A stretch of DNA of 64,000 nucleotides from NCBI RefSeq assembly GCF_900747795.2, contig NC_041394.2, positions 337,999,414 to 338,063,413 on the forward strand. The letters run 5' to 3'. Each line of letters begins with the position of its first letter. Position 1 is the first letter of the stretch. The notes under the pieces are model-generated. The model was not told the DNA's origin and did not search any database. It worked only from the letters and a program-made list of their open reading frames with translations. Of the stretch, positions 1 to 10,939 are shown in pieces. Source of the DNA: Erpetoichthys calabaricus (Eukaryota > Chordata > Cladistia > Polypteriformes > Polypteridae). Made by a program: the position numbers and the translations under genes.

Positions 1-1573
1 CACAAAATGCTGGTGTCAGTAATGAGACTCAGGAATGCATACCCTTTTCCCAGCCATTAAACATAATCTCTCATATTTCAAAAACATAAAATCGTCTTGC
101 GAGTGTTTTTACAGGAATACATTAGGTTCATAAAAAGTGTGAAGACTGAATAATACAACAATGGCAAATTATTAAACTTTATAATACTAACATGCACGAA
201 CACTTAAATTACATGGAAAACAAAGGGTAAGAGAGAAATTTCAATTTGATTGACATAAACAGATCCTGACAACATCAGGCTCTTTGAATACAAGACACTC
301 CTTCACGTTCTACAAATTCATATTCCTATTTTACAAAATTTGACTTATTTCTCTTCAGTTAGACATCACTCAGCTCCACGAATATTCCAAGTTAAGGTCT
401 TTAAACATTCTCTAGTGCCTCTGACTCTTTATTGGACTGCATATCACAAGATACCTGTATCAGGATTGTGTTACACGGCTCAGGAATTACTTGTCAATTT
501 GAACACTACACACTTAAAACTCCATACTTCTCTCCTACCTATTAAACCTTTTAATTGCTTTTATTCATTGTCTTCTAGTCAGTAATTAGACTCACAAAGG
601 CCTCATGTCAGGTAGAATTGTAATTTTTTTTTCTAGGAGGGGGTCATATTTTACATTTCTTTCTGAATTATGAAGTATGAATAAATAATTTCTCACTGTT
701 CAATTAATCTGGCACCTGTTTTCATTCTTGACTCCTCTAAAGTTTGGCCTACAAAACAGCCCACTACTTCCACGACCTTGTTTAGAGAAAAATGAGATCT
801 GCTATTCACGTCACACTGTAGCACAGTTTATGTTAAAAAACTCAGTAAAATAGCACCGCATACTGCATTTGTTGGAACACTGCAATAAAGGCTATTATTT
901 AAAGAATCTTTTGTATGTCCATCATGGTCAGTAGCTCTACCTCACCTTAGATTAGGCTCTTTATGAAGTCTGAATGTTCTCTTTGTGAGTTATCTCAGGG
1001 CCCACATATTTGTTTCCATCTGGCAAGTCTCTAAAATGGCCTTGTATTAGTTAGTTAGGATGAGTGCTCAGGTAACTGAATACTCAGTTTTAAATGAAGT
1101 ACAAAGATTGCTTGATAAAGAGAGGTGGAAAGCTGAATGCCAATACAATTTACTTCCTTGCTTGTTTTACTCCGAATACTGACAATATTTTTAAAAAGTG
1201 GTCTTCAAACATCTTAGCCACACTGATGTTCACCCAAGACGCTGAAACAGAAAGTGGCACATTGACTGTGTCTGTAGCTGGATCCCAACAGGCTGTGTTA
1301 GTTATCTGGGATGGTCACTGGATTTGTTGAGGTTGGAAATGAGAATTTGTGGGGGTAAGCGTAGGGAGATACATTCTGTATTGAATCTGAGAAGTCTGTA
1401 CCCCAGGGAATTGAACTTGCAGATTCTCAGCATTGCCCAGCGCTCACTCTTCAATACCTATTTTATTCTGACCTTTGTCCATCTACTCTTCTGATCCCCC
1501 ATAATCAACCATACATTCCTATTTCAGAAAGTTTTGGGTTTGGGAGTGAATGTGAAAAGTGCAGCTAATAAAG

Positions 1574-1608
<35 letters not shown>

Positions 1609-2236
1609 ACTCGACTACTTTTCACACAAGAAGGTGGATGTGGACTTTATGCAAAAACTGAAGCTTTTGCAAAATGTCTGGGTCTCCTCTTAAACTTAAA
1701 CCCCCACTCTCACATAATGCATTCCCATATCCATCAGATACATTTCCCTTGAATACAGCACTTGAAAATTATGCTCTAGGGAATAAAGTCAAAAAATCTA
1801 AGCCCAACTAACCAAAAAAAGATCATCAAAATTGCTGCCACCGCCGCCAAGGCCTGAACTAACACAAACCTATGAACTTTGTTTTAACATACTGCACAGC
1901 ATGGAATTTAGGCTCAGAACACACTGTACAGTAAACTACCAGTAAATTATTAAACCATAAAATATATATTTACAAATGCACAAACATTCAAAAAACTCTT
2001 TAACTCTATATTTAAATTACATAGAGCACAACAAAATGAACCACAGTGGTTAATAAACAGATTGTGTCAATGTTACTTATATTGGTAGTAGAGATAGCTA
2101 AATGGCGATGGAGTAGGGGAGAAGAAAACAAAAGTCCAGTTTACAGCAGTCCTCCATAAAATAAAACTCTAGCAGGTCTATGATCAGTATTAAGAGACAA
2201 AGTAGGAATTCTGACAATCCCTAGCCTAGTCCATCA
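1..2236. other. Gene-free stretch left of Helitron D
   Basis: AT-rich sequence in which I recognise no coding exon. Short open frames here show no known domain and no splice context. The only clear structure is a TATC microsatellite at 1574-1608, preceded by a degenerate ATTAATAAAGTATC-like run that resembles the 3' tail of the LINE family at 57097-58695. Confidence 0.6.
1574..1608 (+). repeat. (TATC)n microsatellite, probable LINE 3' tail
   Basis: About nine TATC units directly follow CTAATAAAG. The same arrangement ends the LINE copies at 28664 (reverse), 43212 and 58570, so this is probably a strongly 5'-truncated insertion of that family. Confidence 0.6.
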
Positions 2237-2329
2237 TCTATATATATATATATAAAATTCTTTTCGTGATTGAAACGGAAATTACGTATGACCACGCGAT
2301 ATGGAAATTACGTATTACATAGTGTGCCC

Positions 2330-2975
2330 AGAGTCTCCCTCTCCCAGCCCTCCGCTCTGGACTCCAGTGCTGAGAGACAGACAAAACTGCCACATTGAAA
2401 CTTTGTTTTAATTCCCAGTACTTGATAGTAGAAGAAATGAAGAAAACAGCTTTGCGTCTTTCCACTTTTTAACTGCGGCGAGCTGTAAACCGCCTTCAGC
2501 GGCGATGGGTCGTAAGAACAAAGTGGATGCTGGGAGGCGTGCTTTACTAATCAGTTAGTGAAAAGAAGTACACAGAAACACACCGATCTATCCCAGAAAA
2601 GTGCGCCCGACTTACTGATATTGAAAAAAAGTAAACACAAACACGCCGATCTATCCCAGAAAAGTGCACCCCGACTTACTGATATTAAAAAGAAGTAAAC
2701 AGAAACACTTACTGATATTGAAAAGAAGAAAACAGAAACATGCCCATCTATCCCATAGAAGTGTGCCCCGTGTCGTCCTCTCCCAGTCCTCCTCTCTAGA
2801 CTCCAGCGCTGAGAGATAGACAAAACTGCCACATTGTAACTTTTTTTTTTTAAATTCCCAGTACTTGATAGTAGAAGACATGACGAAAACAGCTTTGCGT
2901 CTTTCCACTTTTTAACTCCGCCAAGCTGTAAACCGCCTTCAGTGGCAAGGGGTCGTAAGAACAAAGTGGACGCTA
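2330..2975 (+). repeat. Duplicated 5' leader of Helitron D with a minisatellite core
   Basis: A stretch of about 155-210 bp beginning GTGCCC and containing ACAAAACTGCCACATTG and AGCTGTAAACCGCCTTCAG occurs at about 2330-2540 and again at 2763-2975. Between them lie two to four imperfect copies of a unit of about 75 bp containing GATCTATCCCAGAAAAGTG and CTTACTGATATT. This is non-coding leader; the open frames across it are repeat artefacts. Confidence 0.8.
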
Positions 2976-2982
2976 GGAGGTG

Positions 2983-3327
2983 CGGTTTAAATTTGAATCA
3001 CGTGGGATGTGTTGTTCAGATGGCAATGTGAAATTAACACCTTTAAGCCATCCACCTGTACCGTTGTTGTCTCTTATTTCTGGTGCAAATCCACATTCAA
3101 CTGATTTTCTACAGAACATTACCAAATACAATTCATGTTTTCAGATGACATCGTTTGGCAGCACGGCTCCTACTGAACAGTTTGGGTTTATGCTGACATT
3201 TATAATACCGGGGAAAATCCTCCCAAAAAAATTTATTGGGGAACTTGAGGAACCATCAACATCGACAAAAACAGATTACACAGAGAAAGTGAGACAGAAG
3301 CAGATCGAGAGAGAGAGGGCTCGCTGA
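2983..3327 (+). pseudogene. First copy of the Helitron RepHel N-terminal domain
   Basis: The translation contains FESRGMCCSDGNVKLTPL and NPHSTDFLQNITKYNSCFQM, the cysteine-containing N-terminal domain preceding Rep in Helitron proteins. It is a near copy of the segment at 3555-3766 but runs into an unrelated tail rich in K, E and R (ending at 3327). The region 3330-3450 translates to fragments such as TPEQRAEQ, typical of the still earlier N-terminal region. The duplicate most likely arose inside the element or from a second Helitron recombining with it. Confidence 0.75.
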
Positions 3328-3451
3328 TCAGCGTATACAACAATCACAATTGAGGGCCTCACAAACACCCGAACAACGTGCTGAACAGAATCAAATTTGA
3401 CGGATGCAGTATTCACAGGCTACCACGTCACACAGCCGTTAGGGTCTGTAT

Positions 3452-3766
3452 ATGGAGGGATTCAATTATAACATTGAAAAAGATTATTGCCTACATCTAA
3501 CAGTTACAATAGGAGAAATGGACATCGTCCGTCAGTATTGCCAAGCAAAGAAGGTTAAATTTGAATCACGTGGGATGTGTTGTTCAGACGGCAAGGTGAA
3601 AATAACACCTTTAAGCAATCCACATGAACCATTGTTGTCTCTTATTTCTGGCGCAAATCCACATTCAACTCATTTTCTACAGAACATTAGGAAATACAAT
3701 TCGTGTTTTCAGATAACATCCTTTGGCACCACGGCTGCTACCGAAGAGTCTGGCTTTATGCCTACA
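3452..3766 (+). pseudogene. RepHel N-terminal zinc-finger-like segment of Helitron D (5' half of split gene)
   Basis: Reads EGFNYNIEKDYCLHLTVTIG, then a paired-cysteine QYCQAKK and FESRGMCCSDGKVKITPL, and ends GFMPT at 3766, where the minus-strand Helitron block starts. The next residues of the family, FKIQGQI, are found at 12100. The open frame that continues past 3766 (to 3859) reads into the inserted element and is not real. This segment belongs to the replication-initiator/helicase protein that nicks and unwinds DNA during rolling-circle transposition. Confidence 0.85.
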
Positions 3767-4683
3767 CTAGCAAAATACCCGCGCTTCGCAGCGGCGAAGT
3801 ACTGCTTTAAAATTTTAAGTAATAAACTGAGGGAAAATGTACCAATAATTATTTGTTAAGGATCTCTTTTGTATCGCCCCTCTGGTTGTAACATAACCAA
3901 GCTGCGCGCTGAGTTTACTCTTGAGCATGCAACGTATAGTTGGCCATGTGAAAAGCAATCTTGCTTCAAATCAATGACAACCTTTTGTAGGGTCAGTCCC
4001 TGAGACTTATTAATTGTCATTGCAAAGCACAGCCTTACTGGAAATTGGAGGCGTTTGAATTGAAATGTGAGATCAGAGGGTATAACGGGGATCCGAGGAA
4101 TAAAAACTCTCTCCCCTGAGCCACCGCCAGTAAAAATAGTTGCCTCAATTAGGTTCTTTTGCAAGCATGTGACCTGAAGTCTCGTGCCATTACAAAGTTT
4201 CGGTGGCTGTAAGTTTCTCAGCCCCAACCTTCAGGAGTGCCTGGAAGATTCAGAGTGTGGACCGAGCTGCAGGCTATGGACGTATATATGTATGTAAGTA
4301 GGATTCAGTTAGCGTTGGGAACCCGCGTACCAAATTTCTTGAAGATGGGCCCATTAAGTAACAAAGACCGTTGGAAAGTTCAATATGGTGGCCGACGGTG
4401 GTGTCATACCACTGAAATAAGTACGTACATTGGTTTCGGTTAGTGCAGGGAAGCTGCCTACCAAATTTCGTGAAGATGGGGCCATAAATAAGAAAGTTTA
4501 ACATGGCGGACGTTGTCGACCATTATGACCGTTACGTGTAGAATTTTGAAATGGAACCTGCTTAACTTTTGTAAATAAGCTGTAAGGAATGAGCCTGCCT
4601 AATGTCAGCCTTCTACCTACACGGGAAGTTGGAGAGTTAGTGATGAGTGAGTCAGTGAGGGCTTTGCCTTTTATTAGTATAGA
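3767..4683 (-). mobile_element. Helitron A, internally deleted copy
   Basis: On the minus strand it starts TCTATACTAATAAAAGGC (ending at 4683) and ends GGGTATTTTGCTAG at 3767, with a CTTCGC/GCGAAG hairpin just before the end (about 3784-3799). A and T flank it at the expected places. At 917 bp it keeps only the 5' leader and the last part of the helicase gene. Confidence 0.85.
3856..4227 (-). pseudogene. C-terminal piece of Helitron Pif1-like helicase (element A)
   Basis: The 123-residue frame carries late SF1B/Pif1 motifs: PPKLCNGTRL, FPVRLCFAMTINKSQGLTL and QLYVACSRV, ending shortly before the 3' terminus of element A, as in intact Helitrons. It parallels the helicase C-terminus of Helitron D at 15550-15870. 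There is no ATPase P-loop upstream; the 5' leader joins it directly, so it is a deletion remnant and cannot encode a working helicase. Confidence 0.9.
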
Positions 4684-4686
4684 TGT

Positions 4687-4687
4687 A

Positions 4688-4755
<68 letters not shown>
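4687..4755. repeat. (GT)n(AT)n microsatellite between Helitrons A and B
   Basis: A GT run followed by a pure AT run of about 45 bp. Similar (AT)-rich sequence resumes at 7785, on the other side of element B, so B inserted at an A|T step inside this tract. Confidence 0.9.
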
Positions 4756-4756
<1 letters not shown>

Positions 4757-4867
4757 TAGCAAAATACCCGCGCTTCGCAGCGGAGAAGTAGTATGTTAAA
4801 GAGGTTATGTAAACATATATATACATATACATATATACATATATATACATATCTACGTATACACATA

Positions 4868-5078
4868 TCTTTGGTTTCCTCCCACAGTCCAAAGACATGC
4901 AGGTTAGGTGCATTGGCGATTCTAAATTGTCTCTGGTGTGTGGGTGTGTGTGGGTGTGTGAGCCCTGCGGTGGGCTGGCACCTTGCCCGGGGTTTGTTTC
5001 CTGCCTTGTGCCCTGTGTTGGCAGGGATTGGCTCATGTATTTAGGATATAGCGGGTTGGATAATGGATGGATGGACAT
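4868..5078 (+). mobile_element. tRNA-derived SINE with (GGAT)n tail, 5'-truncated
   Basis: Starts at GGTTTCCTCCCACAGTCC, continues through GCATTGGCGATTCTAAATTG and the GGCTGGCACC region, and ends GGATAATGGATGGATGGA. It is the 3' two thirds of the element that is more complete on the minus strand at 58851-59246. Confidence 0.8.
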
Positions 5079-5127
5079 TTGTATGCCTAGCCCCATTTGC
5101 CCGTTTTCGTTTTTTTTCATTCTTCAG

Positions 5128-5310
5128 TAATATTTCAGCAAACCCGGAGTTTGTCAGTTCAAATCCTGGTACTGACACCACTGTGTGACCCTGAGGAAGT
5201 CACTTCACCTGCCTGTGCTGCAAAAAAACCAAAGTAATGTAACAAATTGTACCTCAGATGTTGCAAGTTGCTGGAATAAAGGCATAAGTCAAATAGATAA
5301 ATATGTATTA
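5128..5310 (+). mobile_element. CORE-SINE-like (MIR-type) element
   Basis: Carries a tRNA B-box-like GTTCAAATCC followed by a MIR-like core (GTGTGACCCTGAGGAAGTCA) and a tail resembling TGGATAAAGGCRTCAGC. A second copy lies at 52355-52575. The 5' end is indistinct. Confidence 0.7.
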
Positions 5311-6035
5311 TACACATAGGAACTATTCATTTATTTTCAGTTAAGTCATCTGCAGCAAACCTTTAGAAATGAGGGTTTCTCCTTTTTAGATAGTGCAAAC
5401 TGTTTCTTCTTCATTGAGGTTTTCTCTTGGAGAGCTTTTTTCATTTCATTGAAAATTAAAGCAGCAGCTGCCAAAATATGTAGCTTTCTTATTAATTTTT
5501 CAACATTGTGTAAAATAACTTTATAAAGTAACATAAAAGGTTTAAATACTCGTTATCCTTTTACACTAAAATATTACTAAAGAGATACAAAAAAAGTAAA
5601 ATGCATATGTTGTTTTTCTTTAAGGAGATTAAATATTACTGAAGAAAAAAAAAAAAAACTTCAACAGCCAAATGGGGCTATGCATACGAACTTAAAAGGT
5701 TTAAATAAAACAGAAATATATACCTTTTATTTTTACTTCCTTAACTTGTGGAGGGTGTATCTTGTAGCAAAGCCCTACGTTTTTTCATGAAAGCCTGTTT
5801 CAGTCAATAAGTCTTAAAAACAGGTGTAAAGATATTGACAATAAGCTATGCAAACCCACCAAGACATGCAATCGTTTAAATCAAGGCGCGAGTCGAAAAA
5901 ACACCATCCGATACTATTAGTTAACGATTAACACATTTCTATATGTATTGTAAGCATACAATACAACTGATAATATGTTGCGCTTATTTATCTGGTGTAC
6001 CGACATTTTTGCACGTTTAACGGCTGAAATCTAAC

Positions 6036-7480
6036 ATGGTTTGTGCCCTTCAGAATGAAAACAGTTAGCATTTACCTTTTTAATAAAAAGCGAGCTTTTA
6101 AGCCTGAGAAATCACTCCGTAAATGCACACGTTTAATTCTTTATCACTTCAAACAACTGAACTATCCAGAACATTTCAGGCATACATCCAGCATTCAAAC
6201 TATGTATAAAAAGCACAACTGTTAAAGGAATTCAGCATTTCTTAATTGAAAATGTTCCTTTAATCCTCAACATGTCTCAATGAGTCGTTCTGGTGGTTTT
6301 ACTTGACATTTTGATATTCTGGTTAATTGTGTTTGCAGTTGAGATGTTCTTTCCTGATTTATACTTGTTTTCTCGTTAATATTTGTTTCGCTGGTGTTAG
6401 TGTTCTGATTAGAGGTTATTGGTCCTTTGATGTCTTGACGGTTTCTTCTTAGAACAGCTCCTATTACGCAATTCCGTCACATACTGGTCTATTGTTTCTC
6501 CGCTTTTCTGGAAACATGTAAAAAAACTTTTGCCGCTCAAACGTCACATTGCGCTTTGGGTTGCAATACGTTTCGAATTTTTCAACTATTTTATTCAATT
6601 TCATATTGTCTCCATCTTCTTCAAACTGAAAATTGTTATACACCTCTAGCGCCTCTTCACCAATTACATGTAGAAGCATAGACGCTTTCATTTTTTCACT
6701 TTTCCTATCTGCTTCAATCGCAGCAAGATACAACTCGAATCTCTGTTTAAATCTTTTCCAATTTTCAGCTACATTTCCCTTTAACTGGAGATTTGGTGGG
6801 GGCTGTAATCATAACATATTTTTTTTTCTCTTTTGCTAGAACGTCTTACCGCTTTCTCATCATGTTTTCGGGTTACTAATAGACACGAGACTCGTTCAAA
6901 AGCTGAACCTCTTCTTCATATTCCTCTTCCAATCCGCCACTTCTGACACCATGTAGTGATCTTGTTAGGTTCGTAGTTTAATCAATACACAGGATTGAAA
7001 GATATAATAACTTTTTAATAGACAGACTTTAGAGACATTTACTGTACAAGTTACTAATCGTTCTTTAGTTCACGCCCATTCTCCTACTTGCATCGGCATT
7101 CACAGACATTACTAATCATTCTGTAAGTATCCCTTAATAGACCTTACTAATCAACTATCATTACAAAATCCAACGTGGTTTGTGCCCTTCAGAATGAAAA
7201 CAGCATTTACCTTTTTAATAAAAGGCGAGGTTTTAAGCCTGAGAAATCACCCCGTAAATGCACACGTTTAATTGCACATGTGCTAATATGCATGCTTACA
7301 CAGCATTAAAAGACACTCAAAAATTAACGTCATTTACCTTTGTTCTTGCGTTTGATAAAAGGCGAGCTTTTAAGCCTGAGAAATCACCCCGTAAATGCAC
7401 ACGTTTAATTGCACGTTTTAATATGTATGCTTACACAGTATTAAAAGACACTCAAAAATTAACGTCATTTACCTTCGTTC
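6036..7480 (-). repeat. Repeated segment inside Helitron B (at least three copies)
   Basis: Segments containing GCGAGCTTTTAAGCCTGAGA and GTAAATGCACACGTTTAATT occur at about 6036-6140, 7169-7275 and 7345-7420; the last two also share TTAAAAGACACTCAAAAATT downstream. The LTR fossil sits between the first and second copies. The repeat unit of the two right-hand copies is about 168 bp. Confidence 0.8.
6230..7165 (-). mobile_element. Fossil LTR retroelement fragment (Ty3/Gypsy-like gag and LTR edge)
   Basis: A broken fossil. On the minus strand, an LTR-like piece (about 6954-7165) is followed by a primer-binding-site-like TGGTGTCAGAAGTGG and then by a gag-like region (about 6464-6800) whose translation resembles Gypsy gag proteins of fish (EEALEVYNNFQFEEDGDN, VEKFETYCNPKRN). 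No pol or second LTR is visible. The element sits inside Helitron B, so it is younger than that Helitron copy, yet clearly decayed. Family assignment is by recognition of the gag pattern; the left boundary is approximate. Confidence 0.65.
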
Positions 7481-7898
7481 CCGCGTTTGACTCGTGCTGT
7501 AAATCTCTTCCTTGTTTTTAGTTCAAGTGATTACGTAGGAGGTGTGATGACGCGATACGTGACTCCGCCTCCTCCATTAGACTATATGGACAAAAAATAA
7601 GTTCCAGTTATGACCATTACACATAGAATTTCGAAATGAAACCTGCCTAACTTTTGTAAGTAAGCTGTAAGGAATGAGCCTGCCAAATTTCAGCCTTCCA
7701 CCTACACGGGAAGTTGGAGAATTAGTGATGAGTCAGTCAGTCAGTCAGTCAGTGAGGGCTTTGCCATTTATTAATTAGTATAGATATAGATATATATATA
7801 GATAGCTTTGCTATGGCTCAATCTGGTTAAATAGAAAAGAAAGAAAAGAGAAAGCGCACGTTTCTAATATATTTAATTTCACAATGCTTGTGGGTATA

Positions 7899-8698
7899 CA
7901 GTGATCCCTCGCTATATCGCGCTTCGCCTTTCGCGGCTTCACTCCATCGCGGATTTTATATGTAAGCATATTTAAATATATATCGCGGATTTTTCGCTGC
8001 TTCGCGGGTTTCTGCGGACAATGGGTCTTTTAATTTCTGGTACATGCTTCCTCAGTTGGTTTGCCCAGTTGATTTCATACAAGGGACGCTATTGGCAGAT
8101 GGCTGAGAAGCTACCCAACTTACTTTCTTTCTCTCTCTCTTGCGCTGACGTAGGGGGTGTGAGCAGGGGGGCTGTGTGCAGCTGCTTCCTGAAGGACATG
8201 CTGCACGGTGCTTCGCATACTTAAAAGCTCAAAGGGCACGTATTGATTTTTGACTTTGTTTTTCTGTGGCTCTCTCTCTCTCTCTCTTCCTGCTCCTGAC
8301 AGAGGGGGTGTGAGCTGCCGCCTTCAACAGCTTTGTACCGGCGGTGCTTCGCATACTTAAAAGCCAAAAAGCCCTATTGATTTTTTTTTTTGACTGCTTG
8401 CTTTGCACTCCTTTGAAAAGGAAGATATGTTTGCATTCTTTTAATTGTGAGACAGAACTGTCATCTCTGTCTTGTCATGGAGCACAGTTTAAACTTTTGA
8501 AAAAGAGACAAATGTTTGTTTGCAGTGTTTGAATAACGTTCCTGTCTCTCTACAACCTCCTGTGTTTCTGCGCAAATCTGTGACCCAAGCATGACATTCT
8601 AAAAATAACCATATAAACATATGGTTTCTACTTCGCGGATTTTCCTATTTCGCGGGTGGCTCTGGAACACAACCCCCGCGATGGAGGAGGGATTACTG
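7899..8698 (+). mobile_element. Tigger/pogo-like MITE (800 bp)
   Basis: Terminal inverted repeats CAGTGATCCCTCGCTATATC and, at the other end on the opposite strand, CAGTAATCCCTCCTCCATCG. Both ends are flanked by TA (7897-7898, 8699-8700), the mariner-superfamily target duplication. The CAGT start and the TCGCGCTTCGC-type sequence near the end resemble Tigger elements. No transposase is encoded; short open frames inside are chance. It interrupts Helitron C. Confidence 0.85.
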
Positions 8699-8749
8699 TA
8701 CAATATTTTTTGTTGTTCCATTGTCTGTGCAGAATGTTAGACTGAATAA

Positions 8750-10060
8750 TATTGTTAAGTTCGTAGACGTCTTTGTTTTTGGCCGCAAGAATAGCTCGTG
8801 CACTCAGCCAATCGTGATTCTTATAATTGGTTTGAATATTGGAAATACTTTTTCAACCAATTCTTCTTTTGATGTCACTAAATTACAGAAGTTATGAGGC
8901 AATGAAATTCGTCCTGAGGTCAGATCAACCAGCACCTTTCCGTTCCCAATTTCCAGATTTCTCCAACCCCGTTATTGACAGTTTGCAGTATTTGATCGTA
9001 AATGCCTTTTTGTTGAAGCGTTAGCTTAGGAATATTTGATTGCACATACGACAAAAGATCACCCGTGTTGTAATTTTGTTCACGACGCAATTCTACATCG
9101 AACGAAGCAGCAGCAGATCGATTCGGTGATGGCATTCCCAATTGATTGAGAACTTTGTTCGTGATTTCTAAGCACAAATCTTCAATCATTATCAACGCTT
9201 ATTTGTAGATTTCTGCTGTGAAATCCAGGTTTATATTTGAATTTTACTTGCGTATTTGACGGAAAATATCTTCAGCCATGTGCGATTTATATTTCTCCCA
9301 TAACTGTGTTGGAGATGAAGGAGAGCAGGCGGTCAATATGATTGCAAACAATGCAAGAATTTGATTTGGATGTGACGTGTTGCACGCGTCATTAATGTAT
9401 ACATCCCAGTGTCGGTCGTTCTCCAATAAATTCAGAGCTTGACCTGTACTTTGGAAAGTGGCATGTGTAACGCCGTTGACAATTCTCAATTGCTGGAAAG
9501 ATGTTGGACCGGGCACATTTACCAACAGCATGTGAACAAAAAAGCATTCATCTTGATTGGGATGCACGGTGTACAGTCTGTCTATCGTAGTTTCTTTGAA
9601 TATGCCAGGTTGTCCGTTGACTCACTCTCCTCGCTTGCGTTGTTCAAATGATTTTCTGCTCGCATTCCATGTGTAATACGTAGGCACTTCCGAATACAGC
9701 AGTGTTTTAGCAAACACGTCATTTTAACATAACGTAAAGAAAGCAGTTAATGTTGTAGTCGGTGGATTCAGGGCTATTTGTTGCACATTTGCAGCTGTGA
9801 AATAAACGCGTTGTCCATTTTCTAGATGTACTGCTAAGTGAACAGCACCTGGACTTCGTTCATGTATGGGAAATGAAAGACTTCGTCATACAGCTTCATT
9901 GCTGCGTATGTATCTTCCAGTCTAATACTGTGCGATTTCATCGATATGTATGACCCTATTCCTATCACTTCTTTCTGGTTGCACGCCAAAAAACTGCCAT
10001 GTCGCTGCCTTTATTCACGTACTTACAAATGTATTTGATCGAAACATTGAAACAGAATCG
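8750..10060 (-). pseudogene. Decayed RepHel (Rep end and helicase) of Helitron C
   Basis: Pieces follow the Helitron order on the minus strand: IKYICKYVNKGSDMAVF (about 10020), VPTYYTWNASRKSFERRKRG (about 9670), the frame 9567-9244 with CFFVHMLLVNVPGPTSFQQL and LFAIILTACSPSS, then 9195-8920 with NKVLNQLGMPSPNR, and finally a fragment with GRISLPHNFCNLV and ERAILAAKN near 8770-8910. The P-loop region between FDVELRREQN and GRISLP is missing. Frames alternate with stops, so it is dead. The same regions are better preserved in Helitron D. Confidence 0.85.
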
Positions 10061-10213
10061 TAAAATATTTAGTATAGCGTGTGTTGCTTTTACGTCCAAC
10101 AGATGGCGCTGTGTTTTCAAAAAAAGCATGTTTTTACCTGTCACAGGTGTGACATCTATATAATATGTATATAAAAACACGCGCGTATTCGAATGCAACG
10201 TTGTGTCAAAATT

Positions 10214-10740
10214 TCAAAGCAATCGGTGAAGAACTTTCGGAGATTTAAGGTTTTGAACAAACGAACATTTACATTTTTTATATATATCACTTGGGTCAAT
10301 ACCTAAAGAAATACACACAGCAAATGCAATTGAGAATACACCAGAATCTGTATGATTTAATTGTTGGTGTGCGTTTTCATAAACTATGGGAGGTTTGCAA
10401 GGAAACAAAGCATGAAGGAAACGAAGCTGCTCTTCGGTGAGGTTGAATTTTTTATCAGCGTTTAAACTGTCATAGACATGAATTACAGCATCATAATAAT
10501 AGGTACACACCCAGTGAGTCACTCGTTCAGTAGCTGCAGAAGGTAATATTTGAATATGTTTTGCATTTTGTGGAATGGGCAATATGTCAGGAGTCCACAT
10601 TAGCAAAACCTTTTGAGGTTGGAAATTGTATGCGCAGCTAAAATTTCATTGAATTTGCTCATGTGATCTGTTGATAAATAATCATTATTTACCAACTCAT
10701 TCATTGCAAAATCTGACAGTGGGAAGATCACTCCTTCCAT
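10214..10740 (-). pseudogene. C48/Ulp1-like cysteine-peptidase ORF carried by Helitron C
   Basis: Two overlapping frames (10740-10600 starting MEGVIFPLSDFAMNELVNND; 10606-10214) read as one protein with a shift near 10600. The main frame has the Ulp1-fold order THWVCTYYYD, VYDSLN, then QQLNHTDSGVFSIAFA and SLGIDPSDIY, which match the catalytic His, Asp and the Gln...Cys-Gly region of C48-type peptidases. Ser stands where the nucleophilic Cys is expected (DSG for DCG). Orphan Ulp1-like genes of this sort occur in several animal transposons; whether this one belongs to the Helitron or was captured cannot be told here. The function is inferred from motifs only. Confidence 0.6.
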
Positions 10741-10939
10741 AACACTAAACACAAACACTAAGTAGACACTAACACTAAAAAACGGCACCACCACCGGGAA
10801 GAACACTAAACGAGATAAAGTAAAAGTCTACTAAACTTCTTTATTATAACTGCTTTATTGTAGCAAGTGAGGGGACGCTGGTGCACGCTTGTTGTCGGCC
10901 GATCCTCCCTGTTAACAACACGTTTCGCAAAATTCGCCT

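Larger units (their letters stand above)
4756..7784 (-). mobile_element. Helitron B, mostly non-coding copy
   Basis: On the minus strand it runs from TCTATACTAATTAATAAATG (ending at 7784) to the CTAG end at 4756, with the same 3' hairpin region as element A (AAGCGCGGGTATTTTG). The 3,029 bp contain no RepHel frame. Two SINEs (4868-5078, 5128-5310) and an LTR-retroelement fossil (about 6230-7165) lie inside. It is therefore a non-autonomous relative of A that has collected insertions. Confidence 0.85.

Noticed and set aside
1094-1330. 78-residue frame near the left edge
   Set aside because: No recognisable domain, no splice or promoter context; indistinguishable from chance.
2238-2964. Minus-strand frames MERRKAVF... 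over the Helitron D leader
   Set aside because: Two frames similar only because the non-coding leader is duplicated.
4674-5120. 148-residue frame rich in IYIYI and THTHTH
   Set aside because: Translation of the AT/GT microsatellite and SINE; no gene.
8021-8532. Frames within 7899-8698
   Set aside because: Lie in a non-coding Tigger-like MITE; no transposase motifs.
10214-10740. Peptidase ORF as evidence of a Polinton or other virus-like element
   Set aside because: No capsid, integrase, packaging ATPase or protein-primed polymerase pieces are nearby; the frame lies within Helitron C between its leader and Rep.
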